This document shows positions 9,391-17,636 of a DNA stretch of 55,520 nucleotides, in pieces. Under the pieces are notes generated by a model that was given only the letters and a program-made list of their open reading frames with translations, did not search any database and was not told the DNA's origin. Each line of letters starts with the position of its first letter. Position 1 is the first letter of the stretch. This DNA is from Candidatus Iainarchaeum sp. (GTDB taxonomy: Archaea; Iainarchaeota; Iainarchaeia; Iainarchaeales; 1-14-0-10-31-34): contig JAFCDN010000006.1 in the NCBI GenBank assembly GCA_017609625.1, forward strand, positions 1 through 55,520. Direction: 5' to 3'. A program made the position numbers and the translations under genes.

Positions 9391-10545
9391 ATGACAGTAG
9401 AAAAAATTAAATCTGCAGACAAAGAGATTGTTCTTATTGGAACAGCGCATATTTCAGAGAAAAGCGTTGAATTAGTAAAAGAAACAATAGAAAAAGAAAA
9501 ACCAGATTCAGTTGGAATAGAACTCGATTACCAGAGATTCAAACAATTGCAGTCAGGCAATAAATGGCAGAACACTAATGTCTCTCATATAGTTAAAACA
9601 GGCAAAACTTATTTGTTTTTGATTAATTTAATGCTCTCAAATATGCAGCGCAAATTAGGACAAGAACTTGGAGTAAAGCCCGGCGCAGAAATGATTGCAG
9701 CATATAAAATAGCAAAAGAAAAACAGCTTGCAATTGAACTGCTTGACAGAGATGTGCAGGTTACACTCAAAAGAGCTCTGGCTTTCACCGGACTCCGCGA
9801 AAAAATCAAGATTTTATTTCATATTGTTTCAGGTTTTTTTTCTGAACAAGAGCAATTAACAAAAGAAAAAATTGAATCACTAAAACAACAGGATGTAATG
9901 ACAGAGTTAATGAAAGAATTGTCTGACATTGCCCCTACAGTGAAAAAAGTTCTTGTGGATGAAAGAGATTTATTTATTGCAAACAGAATCCTTCAGTCTA
10001 AATCAAAAAAAATTGTTGCAGTAGTCGGAGCAGGGCATTTAGAAGGAATAAAACAAGGATTAAAAGAAAAAATTGACTTAAGGCCTTTAATGGTTGTTCC
10101 AAAGAAAAAATCTTTGCTTGGAGCTTTTCTGAAATATTCCATCCCCGCAATCTTTATTGTTTTCCTTGCATTTGCTTTTTACAATAAAGGAGTGACTGCT
10201 TCGCTTGAATTAATCCTTTTATGGATTTTAATTACCGGCGTGTTTTCTGCGCTCGGAGCATTAATTGCAAGAGCGCATCCGGTTTCAATTTTAGTGGCGT
10301 TTTTTGTTGCTCCCCTTACAACACTGCACCCTGCACTTGCAGCAGGCTGGTTTGCAGGAGCATCAGAAATAAAATTCAATTCCCCTAAAGTAAAAGACTT
10401 TGAATCCTTAAACAAGCTTGATTCTATTGGAAGTTTTTATTCAAACAAAGTCACAAAAATCCTGTTAGTAACTGCGCTTACAAATATCGGTGCGACAATC
10501 GGGGTAGTTATTGCACTGCCTTATATTCTTAGCGTTTTAGTATAG
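9391..10545 (+). CDS. TraB/PrgY (GumN-like) family membrane protein
   Basis: 384 residues from ATG 9391; the TTG just before it (9388) is not preferred. The N-terminus has the family hallmark IVLIGTAHISEKS followed by a helix, and the middle has VVGAGHLEGIKQGL, the second conserved GxxH-type motif. Four or so membrane helices fill the last 140 residues, with loops such as ARAHP and TTLHPALAAG. TraB/PrgY proteins are related to Tiki-type metal-dependent proteases, and bacterial PrgY reduces pheromone activity. The archaeal role is unknown. It has its own promoter and no operon partner. Confidence 0.88.
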   Translation: MTVEKIKSADKEIVLIGTAHISEKSVELVKETIEKEKPDSVGIELDYQRFKQLQSGNKWQNTNVSHIVKTGKTYLFLINLMLSNMQRKLGQELGVKPGAEMIAAYKIAKEKQLAIELLDRDVQVTLKRALAFTGLREKIKILFHIVSGFFSEQEQLTKEKIESLKQQDVMTELMKELSDIAPTVKKVLVDERDLFIANRILQSKSKKIVAVVGAGHLEGIKQGLKEKIDLRPLMVVPKKKSLLGAFLKYSIPAIFIVFLAFAFYNKGVTASLELILLWILITGVFSALGALIARAHPVSILVAFFVAPLTTLHPALAAGWFAGASEIKFNSPKVKDFESLNKLDSIGSFYSNKVTKILLVTALTNIGATIGVVIALPYILSVLV

Positions 10546-10547
10546 CT

Positions 10548-10817
10548 TTAACGCCTGTCAGCTGGAGTTCCTTTTTTAGTTCTATGATTAAAGACCAACT
10601 GTGAATCTGGTCTTCCAGCTTGTTCTGCACGACCATATTGTCCTTTCAAAACTTTATACTCCTTTCCATCAAAATAACGCCTGAGTGACGGGCTTACTCC
10701 CGGTCTTCTTTTAGCATTTATTTTATTTTTTCTGCTTAACCTAACTGGCTGGCCTGTGAATCCCTCTGCATTATATCTTTTCTCATTTTTATTCTTTTGC
10801 TTTAAAGTTTTCCGCAT
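10548..10817 (-). CDS. Small very basic hypothetical protein
   Basis: 89 residues from ATG 10817 (an upstream GTG at 10826 is an alternative). It is rich in Arg, Lys, Gly and Gln and has no membrane segment. The composition (RLSRKNKINAKRRPG, KGQYGRAEQAGRP) resembles a nucleic-acid-binding or ribosome-associated tail rather than random AT-rich translation. The start overlaps the 3' end of glutamate dehydrogenase by 16 nt, so translational coupling is plausible. No family is recognised. Confidence 0.5.
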   Translation of the reverse strand: MRKTLKQKNKNEKRYNAEGFTGQPVRLSRKNKINAKRRPGVSPSLRRYFDGKEYKVLKGQYGRAEQAGRPDSQLVFNHRTKKGTPADRR

Positions 10818-11917
10818 TTCCTGCACTGCTCTTTTACCCTGTCCAAAGCAATTTCTCTTGCAGCATGCCTTGGATAAGTTTTTTCATCTCTTGCTTTTTC
10901 CAGCACAGTTTTGGTGTTTTTCTCTATTTTTTCTTTTACTGTTTTGAACATTTCTTCTTTTGTTCCGCCAATGTATTCAACATAAGAAGAAATTACTCCG
11001 CCGGCGTTTGCAACAAAGTCTGGAACAACTAAAACGTTTCTTTCATGCAAAACTCTTTCAATATGGGTTTTCATCGGAATATTGCTTCCCTCTACAAGCA
11101 GTTTGGCTTTTACTTTGTTTACATTATCTGATTTGATTACATTTGGAACTGCAGCAGTAATCAATACATCCACAGGCAGTTCAAACAATTCCCTGTCATA
11201 CATTTTTTTTGCATCTCCATATCTATAGATTGTTCCTGTTTCTTCACTTACTTTAACCAGTTTTTCATAATCTAATCCTTTTTCATTATAGATTGCTCCA
11301 TTGATGTCTGAAACAGCATGGATTGTTGCTCCTTCTTTATGCAGGAATTTTGCAACAAAAGAACCGACATTTCCAAAACCTTCTATTGCAATTTTTGATT
11401 TAGTTAAATCAATTCCAGCGAATTCTGCTGCAACCTTTGCAGCCAAAAACACTCCATAGCCGGTTGAACCCAGTTCATGCGGAAGGCCTCCCATTGAAGC
11501 AGGCTTTCCTGTAACAGATTTCATGCTTCCGTTTGTTTCAGCATAAATCTGCATTTCTTTTTCTCCCATATTAATGTCTGGAGCAGAAACATATTGTTCT
11601 GGAGAAACAACTTTTAATGCTTCAGCAAAAGCTTCAACTATTGCTGCTTTCTTTTCTGGAGTAATTTTTCTTGGGTCAGCTACAATACCAGATTTTGCCC
11701 CGCCAAAAGGCAGGTCTGCTAAAGCATTCTTTAAAGTCATTGTCCTTGCTAACCTGAAAACCTCTTCTGAGGTAACACCAGGAGTCATTCTTGTCCCGCC
11801 TTTTCCTGGCCCAAAAGCAGTGTTGTCTATTACAACAAAACCTTTCATTCCTTCTTTTGGATTATAGACATATAAAACCTTTTCTGGTCCGATTTCATCA
11901 TATGCAAATTCAGCCAT
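10802..11917 (-). CDS. gdhA: Glutamate dehydrogenase (Glu/Leu/Phe/Val dehydrogenase family)
   Basis: 371 residues. It catalyses reversible NAD(P)-dependent deamination of glutamate or a related amino acid. GKGGTRM and LPFGGAKSGI hold the substrate-binding and catalytic lysines, GFGNVGSFVAKFL is the Rossmann dinucleotide motif, and NAGGVISSYVEY is the conserved C-terminal signature. It is about 40-50 residues shorter at the N-terminus than most archaeal hexameric enzymes, as in leucine-dehydrogenase-like members, so substrate preference is not certain. A run of six G lies about 10 nt upstream of the ATG. It links amino-acid catabolism to 2-oxoglutarate and ammonia. Confidence 0.92.
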   Translation of the reverse strand: MAEFAYDEIGPEKVLYVYNPKEGMKGFVVIDNTAFGPGKGGTRMTPGVTSEEVFRLARTMTLKNALADLPFGGAKSGIVADPRKITPEKKAAIVEAFAEALKVVSPEQYVSAPDINMGEKEMQIYAETNGSMKSVTGKPASMGGLPHELGSTGYGVFLAAKVAAEFAGIDLTKSKIAIEGFGNVGSFVAKFLHKEGATIHAVSDINGAIYNEKGLDYEKLVKVSEETGTIYRYGDAKKMYDRELFELPVDVLITAAVPNVIKSDNVNKVKAKLLVEGSNIPMKTHIERVLHERNVLVVPDFVANAGGVISSYVEYIGGTKEEMFKTVKEKIEKNTKTVLEKARDEKTYPRHAAREIALDRVKEQCRKCGKL

Positions 11918-12051
11918 AAGAAAATTCCCCCCAAAATCTTCATAAAAATTATGAAAAACCGATAAAAAAAGTAAATCAAAATATTTTTAAATCCAAACAA
12001 ACGACAATCAACGCAGGCTATTTAATTATTTTGCCTGTTTTAGTAAGAATC

Positions 12052-12059
12052 TTTTTAAA
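12052..12059 (+). promoter_or_regulatory. TATA-like box, leaderless architecture
   Basis: TTTTTAAA starts 29 nt before ATG 12081. No ribosome-binding site is visible, which fits a leaderless transcript. Confidence 0.4.
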
Positions 12060-12080
12060 GTTTGAAAACATCCTTCTTTT

Positions 12081-12773
12081 ATGCCTGCCAGACTTTCAAT
12101 AAAACCAAAAACTCAGAAAAAAATTCACTTTCTGGACATTTTTTGCGGAGATGCAAGAAGATTAAAAGCAATGGCAAAAAAAAGAAGATGGAAAAATAAA
12201 AAACTGGTTGGAATAGAATTAAAAGAACCCAGTGGAATAAAAAGCAGAAAAGGAAAGTTGAGAAGAATCATTGGAAAAAATCTGAAAATATTTTATACAG
12301 AAGCTTTGAAAAAATTAAGTAAAAGAAAAAGCGCTTCAGTTGAAAACATTAATGTTGATTATCTGCTTGCCGGAGTTCATTCAAATATAAAAGTATCTTC
12401 TGGTCCAATAGATGTTGGCGGTCCCACTCATTATGATAAAGCAGCAGACGAAAGAGCTACAACAACTGCAATAATAAAACAAATCCACAGAGTTTTAACG
12501 CCAAATGGTTCTTTTTATGTTTCAGATTACTACCAAAATATAAATTGGATAATAGAACAAGCAAAAAGGATTGGATTTAAACTTAAAGGTCAGCAGTGGA
12601 TTACCAGAGCAGAACAAGCAAAAACAACTGACTTAAGAGAAAACTTAGCTGAAATAGAAATTCATCGCTGGGCCAGAAAGAAATGGGGGCAACCAGGGGA
12701 TGGAATAACAAAACTAGCTAACAAAATAGAATCAACACACCAGCCTGTCAGATTGGTTTTCAGCAAAAAATAA
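12081..12773 (+). CDS. Putative SAM-dependent methyltransferase-fold protein
   Basis: 230 residues. FLDIFCGDARRLKAMA looks like motif I (the SAM-binding loop), LVGIELKEP like the acidic end of strand 2, VDYLLAG like strand 4, and VLTPNGSFYVSDYY like strand 5 with its preceding turn. The order fits a class I Rossmann methyltransferase, though motif I has GDA rather than GxG and spacing is tight. The substrate is unknown. The long basic content and Trp-rich C-terminus could suit an RNA substrate. Its stop is 1 nt from the convergent tRNA-binding gene. Confidence 0.6.
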   Translation: MPARLSIKPKTQKKIHFLDIFCGDARRLKAMAKKRRWKNKKLVGIELKEPSGIKSRKGKLRRIIGKNLKIFYTEALKKLSKRKSASVENINVDYLLAGVHSNIKVSSGPIDVGGPTHYDKAADERATTTAIIKQIHRVLTPNGSFYVSDYYQNINWIIEQAKRIGFKLKGQQWITRAEQAKTTDLRENLAEIEIHRWARKKWGQPGDGITKLANKIESTHQPVRLVFSKK

Positions 12774-12774
12774 T

Positions 12775-13101
12775 CTAATGAACTTTTGAACCAATCGGAA
12801 GCTCTTTATCAAGAATTACTAAAGCAACTTTTTCTTTTGTTTCTGCTGCCAAAAGCATTCCCTGCGATTCGATTCCGGCAAGTTTTTTTGGTTCTAAGTT
12901 TACCAGCACCACAATAGTCTTTCCTGTAAGCTCTTCTTTTGAATAAAATTCTTTCAGCCCTGCAACTAAAGTTCTTTTTTCGCTACCTAAATCCACTATG
13001 AGTTTGTAGAGCTTGTCTTTTCCTTCTACATCTTTAACTTCAATTATTTTTGCTGTACGCAAATCCAGCTTTAAAAAATCATTAAAAGAAATTGAATCCA
13101 T
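12775..13101 (-). CDS. tRNA-binding domain protein (Trbp111/MetRS C-terminal type)
   Basis: 108 residues forming a single EMAP-II-like OB-fold tRNA-binding domain. The order is standard: FLKLDLRTAKIIEVKDVEG, then KLYKLIVDLGSEKRTLVAG, VVLVNLEPKKLAGIESQGMLLA, and a short C-terminal strand. Such stand-alone proteins bind the tRNA elbow, dimerise, and in archaea often correspond to a detached beta part of MetRS. Here it is not next to metG but follows a small winged-helix-like gene by 46 nt. Confidence 0.92.
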   Translation of the reverse strand: MDSISFNDFLKLDLRTAKIIEVKDVEGKDKLYKLIVDLGSEKRTLVAGLKEFYSKEELTGKTIVVLVNLEPKKLAGIESQGMLLAAETKEKVALVILDKELPIGSKVH

Positions 13102-13147
13102 AAAAAAACTTTCTTTGTTAAAGCTTTTAACATTAACTTTTCTGGAT

Positions 13148-13348
13148 TCAGCTTACTTCACTGAATCGAACAATATTAACTTTTACTTTAGAGTTAACTT
13201 CATCAATCATTTCAGAAGCTTTCAAATACCTTACCGCGCGTTTGATTTCTTTTACGCTTAAATTAGTTTTTTCTGCCAACAAAAAAACATCTAATGGCTT
13301 GTTGTCTTTTATTTCTCTGAAGACTTTTAAGTAGTTCACTAGATTCAT
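13148..13348 (-). CDS. Small winged-helix-like protein
   Basis: 66 residues with GGTGAC a few bases before the ATG. The helical pattern KPLDVFLLAEKTNLSVKEIK then RAVRYLKASEMIDEVNS reads as a helix-turn-helix followed by a winged hairpin, like small archaeal DNA-binding regulators. It may be cotranscribed with the downstream tRNA-binding gene. Target unknown. Confidence 0.6.
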   Translation of the reverse strand: MNLVNYLKVFREIKDNKPLDVFLLAEKTNLSVKEIKRAVRYLKASEMIDEVNSKVKVNIVRFSEVS

Positions 13349-13396
13349 CTTGTCACCGAATTCTGCAATAAAAAAACTGCGTTGTTATATATAAAG

Positions 13397-14050
13397 TTAA
13401 TGGCTATTAGGCTTGCCTTTTTTTTGAACAGGCTTTTGCGGGTAATAAGCTTCAAAGTTTGTTGCATCAACCAAAAACAGTTCTCCAATTCCTGTCTTCT
13501 TGTTTATTCTTATTAGCCACTCTCCGTTTGAATAATGAGAGTCAGCATAATAAAAACCTTTTTTCCACATTTTTTCTCTGTATTCAACCATTAATTTGCT
13601 AAGTTGTTGAAAATTTTTTATTGGATTTTTTCTATTAAAGCTGTGCAGGTCGCTTCCTTCAAGAAGAACTGTTCCTTTTTTCCTTAAATCACTCATTTCA
13701 ACAACCCAATAATATCCTTTTTTTCCTTTAACACAGACTGCCTTAAATTTCTTTGGGGCAGGGATGCCCAAACTTTTTGCTGTCCTTAAAACATCCACTG
13801 AATGGTTTGCCAAAAGCAAAGTAATTTTTTCCCATGCTTCAGGAGGAAAACGCTTTAAAGAAGAAGTGTTAATCCATCGCAGTTTTCCTTCCATCACATA
13901 TTTTTTTTTAATCCATTTAGGCCTGAATATTTTATGGATTAATCCTTTTCCAAAAGACCAGACATTTGCTTCTAAACCAAAATCTATAAATCCTCTGTAT
14001 CTTTTTGGATTGGCTGTTGGCTTTCTGGGGTGCACTCTTGTTTTTTTCAT
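13397..14050 (-). CDS. Divergent kinase-like (APH/RIO-fold) protein
   Basis: 217 residues from ATG 14050 (a TTG two codons upstream is less likely). After a basic N-terminus, LGIPAPKKFKAVCVKGKKGY and YYWVVEMSDL resemble the N-lobe and hinge. FYYADSHYSNGEWLI corresponds to the GDxHxxN catalytic loop of aminoglycoside-phosphotransferase-like kinases and keeps the Asp, His and Asn. LFLVDATNF could provide the metal-binding Asp of the DFG position. The substrate is unknown. It is unrelated in detail to the truncated kinase-like gene at 8770. Confidence 0.62.
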   Translation of the reverse strand: MKKTRVHPRKPTANPKRYRGFIDFGLEANVWSFGKGLIHKIFRPKWIKKKYVMEGKLRWINTSSLKRFPPEAWEKITLLLANHSVDVLRTAKSLGIPAPKKFKAVCVKGKKGYYWVVEMSDLRKKGTVLLEGSDLHSFNRKNPIKNFQQLSKLMVEYREKMWKKGFYYADSHYSNGEWLIRINKKTGIGELFLVDATNFEAYYPQKPVQKKGKPNSH

Positions 14051-14096
14051 AACCAAATAATGTATTAAAATAATATAATAGTTTGCTTAAAATTAG

Positions 14097-14765
14097 TCAA
14101 AAGTTTTTGGCTTTAAAAAAACCTTTTTTTGCAAAAAAAGTTTTGACGTGAACCATTACAGAACTTCTTTTTCCAGAAACAATTCCTTTTCCTTTTTTCA
14201 AAAGTTTGTGTGCGTCTTCCAAAGAATTTGCTTTTGGGATTTCAACAAAAGCTTTTGCAATTTCATCTGGAAAATGCGCATCGCTTCCTCCGGTTTGGGG
14301 AATTGAATGCGCTAAAGCAAAAGCTTTTGCTTTTGAATTAAAAGAATCAGCATAACAACGGGAGTTAAATGATTCAATGCAATCCACTTTTTTGAATTCC
14401 TGTTTTAGATAAGAAAAATTATTCCGCAAAAAATCAAATGGATGCGGCACTACTATTAATGCATCCTGTTCCCGCAGAGAATCAATTACTTCCAAGTAAT
14501 GCCCTGGTTTTACAAAGTCATTCATAAACAATCCTAAAATGTCGCCGGAAACTTTTTCTTCATCAAAAGTCAAGATTTCTTCTCCAAAAACAACTTTTAC
14601 TCCAGCTTTCTGCCCAAGGGAAGAAAGCTCTTTCCATGCGCGGATTGAATTATGGTCTGTAATTGCAACATCCACTTCAAGCTTTTTTGCCTGATGGATT
14701 ATTGTTTTAGGCATATTAGTTGAATCGCGAGAGCGAAAAGAATGCAAATGAGAGTCTAACTTCAT
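14097..14765 (-). CDS. PHP-domain metal-dependent phosphoesterase
   Basis: 222 residues. The N-terminus KLDSHLHSFRSRDS holds the first metal-binding His pair, VAITDHNSI the second, VVFGEEI a conserved Glu, VVPHPFD a conserved His, and TGGSDAHFPDEI the C-terminal DAH. This is the trinuclear-metal PHP arrangement of stand-alone phosphoesterases (YciV/TrpH type, acting on nucleotides or short oligonucleotides) and of histidinol phosphatase. The last 15 codons (VKTFFAKKGFFKAKNF) are written in palindromic A/T repeat DNA, so the tail is probably a late addition. Monocistronic. Confidence 0.88.
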   Translation of the reverse strand: MKLDSHLHSFRSRDSTNMPKTIIHQAKKLEVDVAITDHNSIRAWKELSSLGQKAGVKVVFGEEILTFDEEKVSGDILGLFMNDFVKPGHYLEVIDSLREQDALIVVPHPFDFLRNNFSYLKQEFKKVDCIESFNSRCYADSFNSKAKAFALAHSIPQTGGSDAHFPDEIAKAFVEIPKANSLEDAHKLLKKGKGIVSGKRSSVMVHVKTFFAKKGFFKAKNF

Positions 14766-14837
14766 TTCAAATCACTTAAATTTAACTATTTATTGCAGGT
14801 AAATAATTAAATCTTTCAAGTATAAAAAGGTGCGTGA

Positions 14838-16055
14838 ATGCAGGAGTTAAGAAAGGATTTTCCAGTATTAAACAGAGAAGTTGACGGGAAAAAAGTGATT
14901 TATTTTGATAATGCAGCAACCTCTTTAAAACCTCAAATTGTAATTGATGCAGTAAATGAATACTATTCAGAAGGAACTGCAAACATCCACAGAGGAATAC
15001 ATAAACTAAGCGAAGAAGCTTCAATAAAATATGAAAAAGCACATGACAAGCTTTCAGAATTTTTCGGGGCAAAAAAAGAAGAATTTATTTTGACAAAAAA
15101 CGCAACTGAAGCAATCAATTCAGTAATGTATTCTCTTTTTATTGGAGATTTTTTTCAAAAAGGAGACAAAATTTTGTTAACAGAAATGGAGCACCACGCA
15201 AATTTGGTTCCATGGCAATTATTAGAAAGAAAAGGAATTGTAAAATTAGAGTTTGTTGGATTAAATAAAGATTTTACTCTGAATATGAAAGAACTGGAAG
15301 AAAAAATTGATTCAAAAACAAAATTAGTTTCTGTTGCACATGCATCAAACACTGTTGCAACAATTAATCCAGTAAAAGAAATCGGAAAAATAGCAAAAGA
15401 TAATAAAAGCTTGTTTTTAATTGACGGAGCACAAAGCGCACCGCATACGGAAGTGAATTTCAAAAAACTAAACGCAGATTTTTTTGCTTTTGCCGGCCAC
15501 AAAATGTTAGGGCCAAGCGGGACAGGCGGATTAATTGCAAAAAAAGAACTGTTAGAAAAGCTTGAACCATTTCAGTATGGAGGAAGCATGATTCATTCAG
15601 TAGAGTTTCACAAGAGTTCCTGGAATGAGCTTCCATGGAAGTTTGAAGCAGGCACCCCGCATATTACCGGAATGATTGGATTAGGAAAAGCAGTTGAATA
15701 TTTAAATAAAGTCGGAATGGAAAAAATCAGAAAACACGAAAAAGAATTAACAAAATATGCTTTGGAAAAAATGCAGGAAATTCCTTCAGTAAAATTGTAC
15801 TGCCCAAAAGACGAAGAAAAACAGGCTGGAATAATTTTATTTGAAGCAAAAAACATTGAAGCACACGACCTTGCTTTAACTTTAGATGAGTTTGCAAATA
15901 TTGCTGTAAGAAGCGGAATGCACTGCGCTGAACCATTAGTAAGCAAAATCAATCCAAAAGGATTAGACAGGGCTTCATTCTATTTGTATAACACAAAAGA
16001 AGAAATAGACGAGTTGGTTAAAGCATTAAACACTATTACTGAAAGTTTTAAGTGA
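14838..16055 (+). CDS. sufS: Cysteine desulfurase, SufS/CsdA type
   Basis: 405 residues, full length. This PLP enzyme removes sulfur from cysteine for iron-sulfur cluster or thionucleoside synthesis. FDNAATSLKP is the N-terminal signature, EMEHHANLVPW carries the His that stacks on PLP, DGAQSAPH the conserved Asp and Gln, FAGHKMLGPSGTG the PLP lysine, and RSGMHCAEPL the persulfide-forming Cys loop of group II enzymes. GGTGCGTGA precedes the ATG. No scaffold genes (SufBCD) are adjacent. It supplies sulfur, for example for the 4Fe-4S fumarase encoded here. Confidence 0.95.
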   Translation: MQELRKDFPVLNREVDGKKVIYFDNAATSLKPQIVIDAVNEYYSEGTANIHRGIHKLSEEASIKYEKAHDKLSEFFGAKKEEFILTKNATEAINSVMYSLFIGDFFQKGDKILLTEMEHHANLVPWQLLERKGIVKLEFVGLNKDFTLNMKELEEKIDSKTKLVSVAHASNTVATINPVKEIGKIAKDNKSLFLIDGAQSAPHTEVNFKKLNADFFAFAGHKMLGPSGTGGLIAKKELLEKLEPFQYGGSMIHSVEFHKSSWNELPWKFEAGTPHITGMIGLGKAVEYLNKVGMEKIRKHEKELTKYALEKMQEIPSVKLYCPKDEEKQAGIILFEAKNIEAHDLALTLDEFANIAVRSGMHCAEPLVSKINPKGLDRASFYLYNTKEEIDELVKALNTITESFK

Positions 16056-16072
16056 AAATAGGCCAGCGTAAA

Positions 16073-16081
16073 AATTAAATA
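16073..16081 (+). promoter_or_regulatory. TATA-like box, leaderless architecture
   Basis: AATTAAATA starts 34 nt before ATG 16107 and is the likely promoter of the two-gene operon 16107-18817. Confidence 0.4.
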
Positions 16082-16106
16082 CCCAAAGCACCTTATTTTA
16101 GCTGAA

Positions 16107-17636
16107 ATGGCTTTTAGTACAGAAGAATTAATCCAGCTAGGATTGATTATTTCAATAATAATAGTGTTTGGTTTAGCAGTATATATTTTTTTGAAAAACA
16201 AAGGCATTCTTGACAGAACAGAAAGAATCCAAAAAAGCCCTGAACCAAAATCTTATTCTTTTGCAAAAAACAGGAAAATGAGAAAACTGGAAAAAGTTAT
16301 TCCAGATAAAAAGTTAAGCAGAAGGCCTAGTTTAATTGAATTAAGAATCGGAGGAAACAACGGGTTATGGGAAGCAGAAGAAGAAACACCTTTTTCAAAA
16401 AAAGGCGTAACAAAAACCACTCCTCCTGCTGAAAAACCAATGCCCATAAAAAAAGAAGAAGAAACAGGCCCTTTTTGGAAGAAAATGATTCCAGAAAAAA
16501 AAGCGCCAATAAAAACAGCTGAACCACAACCTTTTTTAGAAAAAAAGGTTGAACAAAAAACACAAACAAAACCTTTTTTAGAAAAAAAGGTTGAACAAAA
16601 AACACAAACAAAACCTTTTTTAGAAAAACAAACTTTTGAAAAAAGTTTGAACAAAAAGTTTTCGCCAGCCTTTTCTAAAAAGGCTGAGGTTGAACAAAAA
16701 ACTGCGGCGCAGACTGAAAAACCAAAATCAATTTTTGCAGAGCTAAAAGAAAAACTAAAACCACAAGCAAAACCTAAAATAAAAAAACCAGAAGCAAAGC
16801 CAGTGAAAAAAGAAGAACCAAAAAAAGAAAAAATTTTGTTTGAAACAGAAGAAGAAAAGAAAAAAGATGAAAAGAAATTTGTACAGAAAATCCTTGACTC
16901 AGAAGAAGACGAATTAGAAAAAATAAGCAAAGTGATTGAACCAAAAACAGGAAAAAACTGGGAGCAGGAAAAAAAAGAAACAATTGAATCATTAAAAAAA
17001 GAGTTTGAGAATTTGGATAAAAAAGAAAAAAAAGATTTGTGGACAAAAAAAGAGCCAGAAGAACAACCTTTTTTAGAAAAACAAACTTTTGAAAAAAGTT
17101 TGAACAAAAAGTTTTCGCCAGCCTTTTCTAAAAAGGCTGAGGTTGAACAAAAAAAAGAAGGAAAAGAAAGCTTTGATGAAGAAATGAAAAAATTATTTGA
17201 AGAAAAAAGAAAAGCACTGGGAAAACCTATTAAGAAACCTAAACCACAACCTATTTTAGAAAAAAAGGTTGAAAAACCTGCTTTTAAACCTGCTCCGCTT
17301 CCTGAAAAAATTAAACAGAAACCAGAAATAAAAAAAGAAGTAGTAAAACCTAAACAGGAAATAAAGAAACCAGAAGCAAAGCCACAACCTTTTTTAGAAA
17401 AAAAGGTTGAACAAAAAACTAAAAAAGAAAAAAAAGGACTGTTTGCAAGATTTGGATTCAAAAAAGAAGAAAAAATAAAGCTGACAAAAGAAGAAGAAGC
17501 AAAAGCAAAAAAAGTAATGATGGTTTTAAAAGAAAAAAGGAGGGAATATTCAAAAGAAGATATGAAAGAAGCAATGGAAAACTTAGGATATGATGAAAAA
17601 ATAGTTAAAGAGGTTTTGAGAAGGCTGAAAATATGA
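16107..17636 (+). CDS. N-anchored membrane protein with disordered repeat region and C-terminal helical domain
   Basis: 509 residues. One membrane helix at about 10-30 is followed by some 400 residues of Lys/Glu/Pro-rich disordered sequence, then a compact C-terminal helical domain (about 465-509) ending EDMKEAMENLGYDEKIVKEV. The linker is packed with motifs such as PFLEKKVEQK, and the 29-residue unit starting PFLEKQTFEKSLNK appears twice with identical DNA (about 16611-16700 and 17063-17153). The C-terminal domain resembles the end of the next gene's product, with which it overlaps by 4 nt. It is probably cytoplasmic and tethered to the membrane. No family is recognised; a scaffold role is speculative. 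Confidence 0.85.
   Translation: MAFSTEELIQLGLIISIIIVFGLAVYIFLKNKGILDRTERIQKSPEPKSYSFAKNRKMRKLEKVIPDKKLSRRPSLIELRIGGNNGLWEAEEETPFSKKGVTKTTPPAEKPMPIKKEEETGPFWKKMIPEKKAPIKTAEPQPFLEKKVEQKTQTKPFLEKKVEQKTQTKPFLEKQTFEKSLNKKFSPAFSKKAEVEQKTAAQTEKPKSIFAELKEKLKPQAKPKIKKPEAKPVKKEEPKKEKILFETEEEKKKDEKKFVQKILDSEEDELEKISKVIEPKTGKNWEQEKKETIESLKKEFENLDKKEKKDLWTKKEPEEQPFLEKQTFEKSLNKKFSPAFSKKAEVEQKKEGKESFDEEMKKLFEEKRKALGKPIKKPKPQPILEKKVEKPAFKPAPLPEKIKQKPEIKKEVVKPKQEIKKPEAKPQPFLEKKVEQKTKKEKKGLFARFGFKKEEKIKLTKEEEAKAKKVMMVLKEKRREYSKEDMKEAMENLGYDEKIVKEVLRRLKI
16387..16701 (+). repeat. In-frame palindromic repeat cluster
   Basis: Inside the linker of the 509-residue membrane protein. 16387-16409 has stem ACACCTTTTT against AAAAAGGCGT (one mismatch to the 28542 copy). 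Three AACCTTTTTT-AGA hairpin-like units follow from about 16527; the first two are full copies with AAAAAAGGTT on the far side and trailer GAACAAAA, and the third is truncated. Then come AAACTTTT/AAAAGTTT and CAGCCTTTT/AAAAGGCTG stems, each ending in a GAACAAAA-type trailer. The encoded motifs are PFSKKGVTK, PFLEKKVEQK, TFEKSLNKK and AFSKKAEVEQK. Confidence 0.85.
17063..17153 (+). repeat. Second copy of composite palindromic block
   Basis: About 86 bp that I read as identical to about 16611-16700, in the same gene and frame: truncated AACCTTTTTTAGA, then the AAACTTTT and CAGCCTTTT stems. Single AACCTATTTT/AACCTTTTTT-type units also occur near 17249-17270 and 17385-17410. Exact identity implies recent duplication or gene conversion. 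Confidence 0.85.

Noticed and set aside
16253-17461. Long minus-strand open frame of 402 codons opposite the 509-residue membrane protein
   Set aside because: It is the antisense of the Lys/Glu repeat, giving Phe/Ser-rich low-complexity sequence with no start context. The plus frame has a membrane helix, a conserved C-terminal domain and an overlap with its operon partner.
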